NCBI GenBank assembly: GCA_017163975.1
Contig: JAFFSR010000264.1
Location: 7,545,001-7,609,000 of the forward strand
DNA length: 64,000 nucleotides
From: Anastatus disparis
Lineage: Eukaryota > Arthropoda > Insecta > Hymenoptera > Eupelmidae
Direction: 5' to 3'
Each line of letters starts with the position of its first letter. Positions within the stretch are counted from its first letter, which is position 1. The translations under genes and the position numbers were made by a program. Of the stretch, positions 13,577 to 24,730 are shown in pieces. The notes beneath the pieces were generated by a model. That model made no database searches, was not told the DNA's origin, and saw only the letters and a program-made list of their open reading frames with translations.

Positions 13577-14758
13577 ATGTCAAACGAAATGATAAACGCT
13601 CAGCCACGAGACGGACAAGCCGACCTATCCATGCTGATGATGACGGCTATGGCGAATAGTTTCGCTTTACATAATGCCTTGCAGGGCCTGCGCAGCTTTG
13701 ACGGACATAATATGCCTTTAAAAGACTTTATACAAGATGTTCGCAATGGAAAGAAATATGTGCCTGCAGGAAGCGAAGGACAGTATGTCAAGGCCGTGCT
13801 AACGAAGTTGCGCGGGAATGCCAGAGACTGCGCATATGGACATTCATTTGCCAACATTGACAGCCTAGTGAATCATTTGAAGACTAGATTCGCACCAGGC
13901 AAAACGTATACTTACTATACAACAAAGATTAATGACATGAGGATGAAGCAGGGAGAGACTGTAGGAGCTTTTTACGATAGACTTAACATTCTACTCAGTG
14001 GAGCCAAGAATGTTCGAAAGGACGACATCCCAGGAGTGACCGATGCTAACCTGGACGACATGATAAAACCTTTAGAGTATGCGGCAAAGGACATCTTCAT
14101 CAGAGGATTGTCAGCTGACATATCTGTGCAAGTGGGTGGGAAAAACCCCGCCACTCTAGCTGACGCCTACAAGGATGCAGTGCGAATAGAGACTCGCATG
14201 GAGGCAAAAATATTGCCTGATACCAGATATAAATTTCATGGACAAATTCCCAAGGTAAACTGGGAGCAGACCGAATTTTCGGCTTAAAATCACTGGAAGC
14301 CAAGAAATCCAAACAGCAACTGGAATAATGGACAAAATAGGCATCAAAGCGAGAACTACGCATCTCAACCCATGGTAAATAATAATACGCCACCTGGATT
14401 TCAACAGAGGCAGGGACGCACAAACTATAATGTGCAAAGAACCAATCAACCTCAAGTCAGACAGATATCACAAAATTATAGCGTGAATAACTCACCGCAG
14501 AGGTTTAATCAAAATCACTATACGCCTCGACCGCAATATACTCAACAACAACAGCAAATGTTTTCTCAGGATGCACGTCTATACAACCCTTATGGGTCCG
14601 GAGAACAGAGACCTTCGACCAACTATCAGCGGCCACAAGGGTATGTTCAGGGATATAACACCTATATATCACCTAATAATTATAACCGGATGCCTCCCAA
14701 TCAGACCGAAGCTCCACGACAACCTGCATTCAATAATCAGCCTGCTTTAAACTGGTAG
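13577..14758 (+). pseudogene. gag: gag (nucleocapsid/capsid polyprotein), one internal stop
   Basis: The frame opens with ATG at 13577 and runs through a capsid-like region with the pattern LRGNA...LVNHLKTRF...MKQGETVGAFYDRL, typical of Ty3/Gypsy Gag capsid domains. A single in-frame TAA (14285-14287) interrupts it, and the same frame then continues into a Gln/Asn/Pro/Tyr-rich tail (many QQ, NN and YNP runs) up to TAG at 14756. No CCHC zinc knuckle is present, which fits insect errantiviruses. Gag should assemble the cytoplasmic particle and bind genomic RNA. The downstream pol lies in the same frame with only the TAG between, so either readthrough or plain decay separates them. Confidence 0.85.
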
Positions 14759-17329
14759 CTGGCTCGTCGCAACCAAGACTCAGCAGAACTCAACACAGGT
14801 GATGTTAATGAACGAGACTGCAAACGAGTTTCCATGTACAGGGGAGTTACTGACAACGATAACGAACTAGATGAGCCTACTGCTATCAGACTGTATGTGA
14901 CTGAAGGTAGACAACCTTGGATGACCTTCATGATTGATAACGGTGCAGCAGTAAATTTGGTAAAGTGCACTGCTTTACGTGACGACATACCATACGATCC
15001 GACTCGAAGTACTGAACTGAGCGGTATTACCAATGAATGTATAAAAACGTATGGTACCACCTGACTCACTCTACGGAAAAGACCAGTGAAATTCCATCTA
15101 GTAGGGCCATCATTTCCCATCGATCAGGATGGATTAATAGGTAGACGCTACCTTAAGGAAGAAGATGCAGTTATATCTTATTATAATCACGTGCTCATGA
15201 TATCTGGAGACACCATGCACCCCATTCCCTTTCTCGATCAAGAACAAGATAAGACCAATTATACTGATGATGCTACTCATGGAGGTTCCATCGACCAATT
15301 ATCGTTGGGCGAACTAGACACTTCAGTATATCCCTTGAACGAAACTGCAATCCAGTACTGCATTCCTAGTAGAAGCAGACAAGTATTGGAGATAAATCTA
15401 AATAACACACATTTGAAAGAAGGATATTTACCTCGAATCGACGTAGGTAATGACCAGGTGTTTCTCGGAGAAGGACTTGTCAGCAATGACAATGGAAAAT
15501 GTAGAATCCTTGTCATAAACACCAGTGAAGAGGATGCCTTAATAAACATAAATCCTCGAGAGATCCTACCTTTTGAATATGTGGATCCTGATTTTTATTT
15601 AGATACCATGACCGAGACTGATGAAGAGCGTATCACCAACCCTTACCAACGAGTGCAAAAGCTCATGGACATCATGACATTGGACCATTTAAATCATGAA
15701 GAAATGGCACATGTAGAAAAATTACTTACTGAATATTATGATGTATTTCTTCTACCTGGAGATCCCCTACCAGTTACTCATTTAACTGAGCATAGAATAC
15801 CCATGACTGACGACATTCCAATAAATACTAAACAGTATAAGCATCCGCCTATTCACAAACAGGTAATAAAGGACGAAGTAGCCAAGAAACTTAAAGATGG
15901 GGTTATAGAACCATCTTGGTCACCTTCAAACATTCCAGTGGTAATAGTGCCTAAGAAACCGGACAAATACGGAAACCCGCGTTAGTGGATCGTCATCGAC
16001 TTTCATAGTCTTAATAAAAAGACAATAGGAGATGCTTATCCATTGCTAAACATAACTGATATCTTGGACTAACTTGGAGGGTCAGTTTATTACTCAGTAT
16101 TCGACTTGGCTCATGGATACCAACAACTACCTTTACATGAGGACGATCATTGGAAGAGTGCGTTCACCACTCCCAGCGGACATTACCAGTATACACGTCT
16201 TCCCGAGGGCCTCAAAGGGGCTCCCACAACGTTTCAACGTATGGTTGACAAAATATTGTTAGAATTACAAAATACAGAGATGTTAGTATATTTAGACGAC
16301 ACTGTCATCTACTTCAAGGACTTACACGATCATGAAAGGAAGACTCGTAAGTTTTTCGGACGCCTTAGAGCAGCGAATCTTGCGCTCCAGCCGGAAAAAG
16401 TGGAATTCTTAAGGAAAGAAGTGACTTTTTTAGACCATACAATCAGCGAAAGAGGGGTTGAACCTGACCCTGGAAAAATCAAAGCAGTTCAGGAATTTCC
16501 TACGCCAAAAACACCTAAAAATATTCGACAATTCCAAGGATTAGCCGGATATTATAGACGATTCATAAAAGACTTTTCTAAAATTGCCAGACCTCTGTCG
16601 AACTTGTTAAAAAAGGACGCAATATTCGAGTGGGGGGAGGCCTAGGAACAAAGTTTTCAAACTCTAAAAGGACATCTTATTAAGCAACCAATACTGATTT
16701 TTCCTGATTTTAACAAGACTTTTACTTTAACTACCGACGCTTCTGACTATGCTATCGGAGCGGTGTTGAGTCAGGAAAAGGATGGTTTCGACCATCCGGT
16801 AGCATATCTGTCGCGATCACTGAATCAGGCAGAAAAGAATTACTGTACCACCGACAAGAAATGTCTAGCAGCACTATATGCTATGCACCATTTCAGACCT
16901 TACCTTCTAAGCAAGGAATTCATACTTCATGCAGATCATGAACCTTTAAACTGGATGCACAACCGAAAAGACCCAGGTCAAAGACTGATGTGGTGGATGA
17001 TGAAATTCACTGATTATACTTATTAATTCAGATACAAGCCCGGCAAATTAAACACCAATGCTGACGCCTTGTCGAGAAATCCAGTCGAAATACCGACCGA
17101 GCAGGAAATTAATGAACGGTCGCCAAAGCTAAGAATTTTGACCTTAGATAGGAAAGGCAAGAAAACTTTAGAGGGACTGACAGTTGCTGAAACTGACGAA
17201 CCTCCGCACACTCTCGAATCATCTGTTTCCAAACCAGAATTGCCTATGCCACCAAAAAGACGGGGGAGACCACCGGGTCCCCTTAATAGACGAAAATTAC
17301 CTGAACTCGAGCACAGCGTAGTAGCTTAG
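14759..17329 (+). pseudogene. pol: pol: protease, reverse transcriptase and RNase H
   Basis: The frame is the same as gag and stays uniform throughout, interrupted only by stops at 15062 (TGA), 15983 (TAG), 16070 (TAA), 16643 (TAG), 17024 (TAA) and 17327 (TAG). Domains in order: a retropepsin-like segment with MIDNGAAVNLV near 14930, where the usual Thr of the D-T-G active site is Asn; reverse transcriptase with LPEGLKGAPTTFQRMVD (near 16200) and the catalytic VYLDD (near 16288-16301); the RT thumb with FQGLAGYYRRFIKDFSKIA; and RNase H with TTDASDYAIGAVLSQ, HADHEPLNW and the closing NADALSRNP (near 17059-17085). After RNase H comes a basic AT-hook-like RRGRPPGP. The usual integrase zinc finger and DDE core do not follow. 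This is the replication enzyme of the element, no longer translatable in one piece. Confidence 0.9.
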
Positions 17330-18277
17330 AGAACCTGATCCAAGCAAGTAACGCCTCCAAAAACAACGAGTGGTGTTCACCAAGGGCGAGTAACAAAACC
17401 AGCAGCCACTCGAACTAAACCAGCGTATCGGGAGACACTTGCGAGTCAAGCTCGTGAGGCTGTGACCAATAAAGAAATGCTGAGTAGCCTGACAGCTACT
17501 GACATATCAAGTGATCGCAGTAGCCAACTCAGTGTAGCTTCTACCAAAAGCAAGAGGTTAACCAAGAGAAAAACTACTGCCGTCTCTGACACCGAAAGCG
17601 AGGCAAGCACTTCTTACACCGATGATCGACCTCCTATAAAAGATCCAAGACAAACTTGCCTACGGGATTTCTCTACCACAGAAATTGGAGAACCAACCAG
17701 TTCACAGGAAAATGTCGAAAAAAGTAAAACAACGGAAATCAGTAACCCATGCGTTATACAAATGGAAGCTGTGCAACCAAGTGATACAGGTGAAGGAATG
17801 GATATAAACTGTGAATGTAGTCAGTTGGAACTTACAACTACTACTCCCACTAAAAACCAATCCACTGAGTGCAAGATAAACACCAGTGATTCCCGCGTTA
17901 ATATTTCAGACTTGCCTGACTACGAAGAAATAATTCCAAAATCCGTTTTGTCATCAACAGGAATAAATGACCTCAGTCAAGGTCAAGACAATCGACATGA
18001 CCTTGCTGTGACGTTACCTGCAAGCATCACTAAGCTTACCGCTGCAGACAAACATCGTATTAGGCACGATTGCACCAACAAATCCAGGAAGTTGGAGAAA
18101 AGTCTTCAAGACCACTGGTTTGATACCGGAGACTGGTTGTTTGTAGAAAAAAATGCAGATTCACAAATGTCAGAAATTCATGAAATTGTGAGTATTGCAA
18201 AGCACACTGTCGAAGACTTAATAACGGACCTGGAAGGAGACTATCAAAAGATCGATGACGCCTCTAGGTATCATTGA
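17330..18277 (+). pseudogene. Ser/Thr-rich region between RNase H and env; integrase core absent
   Basis: The gag-pol frame continues past a TGA at 17336 and stays open to 18277. Most of it is hydrophilic and rich in Ser, Thr, Glu and Lys without recognisable domains. The last 75 residues (from about 18050) contain a Cys, a helical-looking stretch and a GDWLFVEKN segment. They could be the tail of an integrase C-terminal (GPY-like) domain or the end of an Env surface subunit, since the Env cleavage site follows directly in another frame. No HHCC zinc finger and no D,D-35-E pattern are present, so the integrase core and most of the Env surface part appear to have been lost by an internal deletion. 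Confidence 0.5.
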
Positions 18278-19786
18278 AAGTGTTAGCAACACACTTTTCG
18301 GGCTAGTCACGGAAGATGAGATAGAAAAAGTACACCAAAATATCGATAAGTTGCTAAATAATAATAAAGAAATCATTAAACTAACAAATCAAAAGACTTA
18401 TTTAATCACAGCAAATTTCAAAAGTCTAGAGAATATCACAAATAATCATGCTGACGCGCTGAAAAACTTGGAAAAGACGATTTAAACACTCGGATCCGAG
18501 CAACAACGAGACTCCTACCTCCGAAGTCTCACTGCACATTATAATCATTTAGCAATGGCTAATAAACAAGCTCAAAAAGCTCTCAAGCAGTTAATCGAAC
18601 TAGTTAAAACCTTATTACAAGGGAAGCTACCCTGCGAATTATTGACGTTCCAGCTCTTAGCCCAAATGAGCCTGGATTCGAGTAATTGGGATTTACCTAT
18701 GCCTACCAAACACGTGAGTCCTGAAGAAATAGCAAGGATCTCGAAAATAGATGCTGTCTACGATAACAACCGGCTAATAGTAATGTTATACCTGCCTATG
18801 GTTGAAACAGAACCGTATGTACTGTACCGTATGTACCCATTATTGACTACTCAATCATGGAAAGACCAGCATCTCGGTTTTGCGAAGATCCAGCCAACTC
18901 ATGCGTTTTTAGCGCTAAATGAGAAAAACAAACAATATGTAAAATTCGACCATGACTATTTACATGAGTGTACAAACCATGCTTATGGGATGATTTGTGA
19001 AACTCATTTGCCATTACTCGACGTTCCAACTTCTAAAGGTTATGAACTTCTGTTATTGACGTGTCCTACTGAAAATCACTTTAGACACTGCACTATAATC
19101 TACCTGACTGAAGCCAGCTCTCAATGGAGTTATCTTCATAATGAAGCTGCATGGTTGTACTCTTTAGTCGAACTAACAACTATTCGAATTACCTGTAACC
19201 AACAGAGATACTACGATTAAATGGGACTGGGAAGATTCAGATACCTGATGGTTGTACTGGTAGGACTACGCAAGTGACTCTAGGAGGTATGACAACTCGT
19301 ACAAGTACAGAGTTTTACACCTATCAACCTAAGCTATATCTGAAAATTACAGATGTATTGACAAAAAGTATTCCTGACCATATTATGAAACCTAAGGATT
19401 TATTTCCAATTCTGCAACTCATGGATGAATACAACTGGAACAATCGTGACGTACAACAAATTTCTTATAAGCTAAAAGAAATCGCACAGCATAAATTAGA
19501 CAACAGTGAAATCCAACATACCGTGTATGGAAGTTACAGTTTGGGAGTGCTGCTGTGTTTTGCAGTTATGATGTTGGCAGCCAAGACTATTAAATGCAGA
19601 CGCTCCGTTGGGACCTACAGACCACGGGCAAGAAAATGCTATCAACCTGGAACCTGCCATGATCTAGAAATCGTAACCGCGGGTTTAGGAAGTGACATCT
19701 TACCTTTCACTGACAAAGACCAGACTACGACCACTGTTACGACAGTACGAGGGATAAAACAAACAGCCGTAGTAGACAATTGGTGA
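18255..19786 (+). pseudogene. env: env: insect errantivirus/baculovirus-F-like fusion glycoprotein (decayed)
   Basis: The segment begins at a furin-like basic site (IKRS) followed by a fusion-peptide-like hydrophobic stretch ending in NTLFGL and a long heptad-type helix (EIEKVHQNIDKLL), the layout of errantiviral and baculoviral class I fusion subunits. An in-frame TAA interrupts it at 18483. A second open block (18555-19220) carries conserved Cys residues. A frameshift near 19205 leads into the last block (19274-19786), which holds a membrane anchor (GVLLCFAVMMLAA, near 19540-19585) and a basic cytoplasmic tail. The N-terminal surface subunit with signal peptide is missing. In intact relatives env is expressed from a spliced mRNA and mediates cell entry; this copy cannot make it. 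Confidence 0.8.
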
Positions 19787-19793
19787 ATAAATT

Positions 19794-20753
19794 TTGACGT
19801 CTCTATTCCTAGATGAACATCGCATCAGGGTGTCGAGAAATGAGACCTTGCAATTGACCAATAACAAAGACCAGACCCTTTGGGAAATCATCCGAGATCT
19901 CGAACGACAAGGGCCTGCCCAACAAATAACGACACGAGAATACGTTAACCATAAGTATACTAGACTCCAAATAAAATTTTTCGACCATTTTTCTGTAGTA
20001 AAATCTACACCTAACGATAAAATTGACTCTCAAAACATTGACCCTAACCGACTTTTTTGTTTAGTAACAAAAAATGACACGATGCAAACTTTAGCTTCTG
20101 TATTTAGACCTTTCGGGTTATTAGACTACGCACATATTATTTGTGGGAAAAAAACGAAAAATCGGTACGGATACGTAAGATTTTTGTATAAGACTGACGC
20201 CTAAACAGCTTTGCTACAGACCCGTAATAAATACGCAGCGAGCCAAGCTGAGCCTTTACGACAAAAACGTAAACGGAACGAAATTCAAAACATCTGGACT
20301 AGGTGTAGTAATTGTAATTACGACGTTACTACACAGTATAGACGCACACATATGCTGTTGTGCCATGACCAGCAACCCTCGACAGACGGTTCCGCGAGAC
20401 TGTATGATGACCACATTTACTTTATATGCAACTTGTGTAAAAAACCAATTACAGGTAATTACGCGTTGCATAGCAAAGACTGCGTTCACACGCTGGACAT
20501 ACCTAAACTACAGGAGACCACCTCTAACCAGGTATCCACTGAGACTGAGTTACAACCTAACTCATTGACATGGGCAGACGCGGCTACCAATAGTGCAGCC
20601 CCGCCCACCGCTTCTGTACCTTGCGACAATGCTGAAAAGAATTCTTTTTCCTTGACGGAGTATGAAGTGCTCCAACAGGCAATACGCCTCATTCTCAATC
20701 CTGCAGAACCTAAACCGCTTACCCTACGTGTAGATAACTTAGAACTTGACTAA
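19794..20753 (+). pseudogene. Extra ORF after env: RNA-recognition motif plus two C2HC zinc fingers
   Basis: One frame runs from 19794 to a TAA at 20753 with a single internal TAA (20202). There is no early ATG; a pyrimidine tract ending in CTATTCCTAG (about 19812) could be a splice acceptor, so the protein may come from a spliced mRNA. The first half has the beta-alpha-beta-beta-alpha-beta pattern of an RRM: RNP2-like RLFCLVT (near 20049), helix TMQTLASVFRPFG, RNP1-like NRYGYVRF (20159-20182) and a second helix. A basic RQKRKRNE stretch follows, then two zinc-finger-like motifs, C-x2-C-x12-H-x4-C (from about 20303) and C-x2-C-x10-H-x4-C (from about 20429), and a Thr/Ala-rich tail. The position between env and the polypurine tract is unusual for an errantivirus. 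The likely role is binding RNA, perhaps the element's own, but that is inference. Confidence 0.7.
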
Positions 20754-20870
20754 CCAGTTAGATTGTTTTTACTAATGCTTAATAACGTGTAAATAGCATT
20801 TAATTAACCATGCATGCGACTAACCTAACTCTTTTTCAAAACCATTTTTGTTAATACACTTTTGTTTTAG

Positions 20871-21179
20871 GTAAAGGGGCGAAAAACGGACTTCACAACT
20901 GCCAGCATGAACTGCCAGCATACACCAACATCGACCGCCGAAGGTATTATCAAAGTTGACCAACTTCCATATCGACATTATGGGGCAGCAATAAAAACAA
21001 AAATCAACCCACCTACAGGGGGAGCAAACGGAAGAGAACCCCGCTCCTCCTGTGAAGACGGTACATCGCCACCATCAGCAAAACGAAAAAAAAAATTTTT
21101 TGAACAACTATTTAAATATTTTAATTTCAATTTTTATCAACGATTAATTTCAGTTTATCACATTATATTCTTAGCGTAA
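20871..21179 (+). CDS. Possible 3' exon/accessory ORF of the LTR element
   Basis: A good acceptor-like sequence (TTTTGTTTTAG, ending 20870) precedes an open frame whose first ATG is at 20907. It encodes about 90 residues with a basic KRKKK motif and no recognised domain. It lies between the RRM ORF and the polypurine tract, so it belongs to the LTR element if it is a gene at all. The tail is low-complexity Phe/Tyr/Asn-rich and may be non-coding. Confidence 0.25.
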   Translation, partial: VKGRKTDFTTASMNCQHTPTSTAEGIIKVDQLPYRHYGAAIKTKINPPTGGANGREPRSSCEDGTSPPSAKRKKKFFEQLFKYFNFNFYQRLISVYHIIFLA

Positions 21180-21490
21180 TAATTACTATTAAATCATTTT
21201 TTTTTAAATTTCAACTCGGTTACATACTAAATTTAAATTCTATTTTTATTCAAATCAATACTTGTAAAGCAGAATCCTTATCTCCTTCCAAATCCTAAAT
21301 TATTTCTAAGTCAACCCACCTTATGAAGTAAACAATTATCAACCTTTCTTTCCATCCGCTATTTTTTTTTTTTTTATAATCAGTAGTATAATTATTATGT
21401 ACATTTGACTTTGTAATGCAGGTTCTCTTGGATTCTCAAAGCTTGCTCCTGTGTGACCTTCTACTACCGGGGACAGCAGTTCTTTTTAGT

Positions 21491-21499
21491 AAGGGGGAG
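21491..21499 (+). other. Polypurine tract
   Basis: AAGGGGGAG lies directly before the TGTTAAG start of the 3' LTR at 21500. This is the position and composition expected for the plus-strand primer of an LTR retrotransposon. Confidence 0.85.
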
Positions 21500-24400
21500 T
21501 GTTAAGTGACAGAATTTTTCACTTAATTTTTTTTTGTTCTTGAGAAAATATTTTTGATTTTTCAAAAAATTTTTAATCATTTATTCCCATAGTGAAAAGA
21601 AAGAGGTCTTAAAAGTATCAAGGCTACTTTCTTTTCACTTTCTTATCGGGTTCTGGGAATTCAACAGCTTAACCGTTGACGGAGATCGTCGCAGTCTCCA
21701 CTCTCTCTACTTTTCTGCATTGAGAGTGGGAACTCATGATTTCCAATGCACTGGACAAGGGAGTGCGAGAAGGAAAAAGAGAGTTATCTCTCTTTTTATT
21801 GCATCTCCTCTCACTACCAGTTGCTTTGTTTGAAGTTGGCCTGACGGTGCTAGCGTTAACGACGGGCCTAGCTTGAAGAGAGACGCGCGCGACCAGGCCT
21901 AAGGGCAGAACGTGTGTGCTGCAGCCACTAACTTCAACTTTGCAATATGTTATTTTTCAGTTAGTTCTTCTTCTCATATTTACTTTAATGGTGCTAAGTG
22001 CATAAGAACTTTTCTTTGGGGACTATTATAATTTATTTTTTTTTTAAATCGTTTTCAAACTGGGATTTTGTTTGCCGGGTATTGTGTTGGGTGATCTGGT
22101 GCGCGCATGGAATACGGAGTAGTATTTTGTGCAGCTAGGGAGCAGGCTGGAGAGTCCAGGAAAGCCGGCAACGCAATCCCCACCGACCAGCATGTATATT
22201 TCTTAAGATAAGTACTACAATTTTAATATAAAACATTAGAACAGTAATTCTTATACAATGATATACTAGTTATTTTTATGTCTCACTAAAATAAAATTTC
22301 CATTTTACTTTTGTCATAAATAAAGAAAGACAATATAATTCAATTTAATTTTTGCGATAAATTACGTAGGGTATAGCACATTAATTTGGTGTCTATATTC
22401 TTGTTAAACAATAACAAGCATATGCATTTTATAATTACTTTGGAAATGAATATGGGTAATTCTTTCATACTTTTAAAAATCATGTTACTGCGTCATTTCT
22501 CCTAAATATGAGATAGCACATCTTGTTAGCAAATGTTCACTGATTTATTGAGTTATTAGAAACTAATTTTGTTATATTTTTAATGATAATTAGACGTGTC
22601 ATTTTATGGCGGATGGGGAAAAGAGGTTTTTTTTTTGAAATTTAAATGTTACCAGGCCATGTAAAATGATAAATTACCGCTATAAAAAAAATGACTACTG
22701 CTTTTTTGATTTGAAATTCACACCAAAGCTTTATCTATACACATAATTTTGGAAAATCAAGAGCATGGGTGTGTGCCTGTTAACAAAAGTACTTTCTGAA
22801 AGGTTATTAAAATGTTACCAAAAATTTATATATTTTACTTTTTTCTGGAAAATACGATGCTGTAAAAAAGACTATTCAGCGGTGACATTTTAAACTACAT
22901 CAAAAGGTAATATTTAGAATCACAAAGAGAAATTTTTTTATTAGGAACGTGTGCCTAGTGTAGATAAAGTTCTTTGTTCGTTTGAAATTATACTTAAAAA
23001 ACGTGACTCACTTTTGAAAATAGGTTTTTATCCACTAATATGAAAACCTAAGCTTTGATTCACCTTTTCTCTGTTGTGAACTTTGTAATTTACTATTTTA
23101 TAATACTCAATGTAATCTTTAAGTTGCTTTTGAAGTATTATTTCGAGTATTCTGAAAATCATTGAATTTTTCCCGGCTATTAAATTTTCCAAATTTACAT
23201 CGATTACCTAGTTTCTATCAATGTTTTAATTCTAAAGAGTTTAAACTTTAAAAAGCTCAGTTTTAGTATGTATTTAATAGCTTACACCTAGAACGTTGAG
23301 TTGAATCATCACTGAAGTTTCTAGATTTTAAATTTAAAATTTTTAGATTTAATGTTTATTAAATAAACTAAAATATTTGGTTAAAAGGAATATAAGTATT
23401 TTTATTCGAAAACATATCTATACAAATCATATACAAATCCATGTCAAATTTCATACCCTAAGATTGACAATTTTAGCAAAAATAAATTGATATTCCACTC
23501 ACTTATGATTTGTAATCAGGAATCCCAAAAGCCATTGGGTAACTAATATCACTCAATTTTAATACCCAAATCGCCAAAAATGAATTTTCCAAAAAAATTG
23601 GCATTTCTGGCATATTTTATTTATTACAAAAAATTTTGTAATTATTAATGTAAATTGCGTATTTAAATATTTTCTGTAACATATTAAACATGTAAAAATG
23701 AAAAAGCTCAATGGAAAATGATCTATTATAGCCCAAAATACTTAAAAAACTGATCTGAGATATGTAAAATATTATACCTGGGTGTGATAATAATGAATAT
23801 ATTTAAATGTCTTATATTAAAAAAAGCTATCTTCAAAAGTGAGTAATGCGATTTTTTCTTTTATTATCATTTTAATATATCAACATTTAAAAAAAATAAA
23901 TTTGATACATGTGTCTTCAATTTTTTTAATTTATTGAAAGTAAATTTTAACACTATGAAAAATTTACTCGAAAATCTGTCTTTTGATGTTTGTTAAAAAG
24001 ACTACCCTTAAAAGTGAGTAACACGATTTTTTTTTTCATTATAATACGTCAACATTCAGAGAAAATTAGTTTTATACGTGTGCCTGTATTTTTTTTTTTT
24101 TAATTTGTTGCAGGTGAAATTTTAACATTATGAAAGATTTACCCATATATGGAACTTTTATTCACAAATTAATTTAATCATTTATTACTTAACTGATGAA
24201 TAGAACTCCATAAAATATATGAACAATAGTAATTAAATGTTTGATTGTCATTGGCCGTTACAAACCTAAACTCAGTAACCTAGTCAAAATTCTAATTTGC
24301 ATAATAACATCTATAAACATCAGCTGATTGAATATGTAATAAATATGCGTACAAAGATATATTAACGAAATATTGTTCAAGATATAGAACTTCGGAACTG

Positions 24401-24730
24401 GTGAAGTGTTAAATCCGAAAATTTTCTCAGCGCTTTTTTTTATTGACTTAAATGTATAGTTTTAATTTAAATCAGTGGAAATTTTCAATCATTTACTGTT
24501 TTGTCAATACTTTATCGTGAATTCTAAATATAATTGTATTTTAAATAATCCAGAAAATAAAGAGAAAATTTCATAAAGAGGTTGTTTTGAAATTTAATTA
24601 GTACAGTAATTCTTATAAAATAATATTTTAGCCTAATCTTTATGTCTCACTAAAATAAAAATTCGTTATCGACGGCGGGATCATCCTCTGGGAGGCAAAA
24701 CTCATAGAGGAAAATTCCCGCCTCTTTACA
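21500..24730 (+). repeat. 3' LTR (3.2 kb, carries an extra 1.7-kb segment)
   Basis: Both ends match the 5' LTR (TGTTAAGTGACAG to CCTCTTTACA). Between about 22400 and 24148 there is sequence absent from the 5' copy. This holds a direct repeat of about 180 bases (near 23825 and 24000, each with AAGTGAGTAA[TC][GA]CGATTTTTT) and inverse words at its edges: ATGGGTAATTCTTTCATA near 22452 and TATGAAAGATTTACCCAT near 24131. It may be an insertion into this LTR. However, the 5' copy keeps GAAATGAATAT just before the rejoining point, matching the left edge here, which favours a deletion from the 5' LTR. Confidence 0.85.

Larger units (their letters stand above)
2909..24730 (+). mobile_element. Errantivirus-like Ty3/Gypsy LTR retrotransposon, 21.8 kb, inserted in the Polinton polymerase gene
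   Basis: The element starts with TGTTAAGTGACAG (2909) and ends with CCTCTTTACA (24730), so it has TG...CA termini. It is flanked by the direct repeat AAATT at 2904-2908 and 24731-24735, a 5-bp target duplication. From left to right it holds a 5' LTR, a primer binding site, a roughly 9-kb leader, gag, protease-RT-RNase H, an env fusion-protein gene, an extra ORF with RRM and zinc fingers, a polypurine tract and a 3' LTR. The gene order and the insect baculovirus-F-like Env place it with the errantiviruses. It is much longer than the usual 6-9 kb because of the leader and long LTRs. Many in-frame stops, one clear env frameshift and the lack of an integrase core show that this copy is dead. The insertion interrupts a reading frame that continues on both sides of the target site. 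Confidence 0.9.

Noticed and set aside
13577..18277. Reassigned stop codons (UAA/UAG read as Gln)
   Set aside because: TGA stops occur too, the host exons use standard code, and the env gene has a frameshift, so decay is the simpler explanation.
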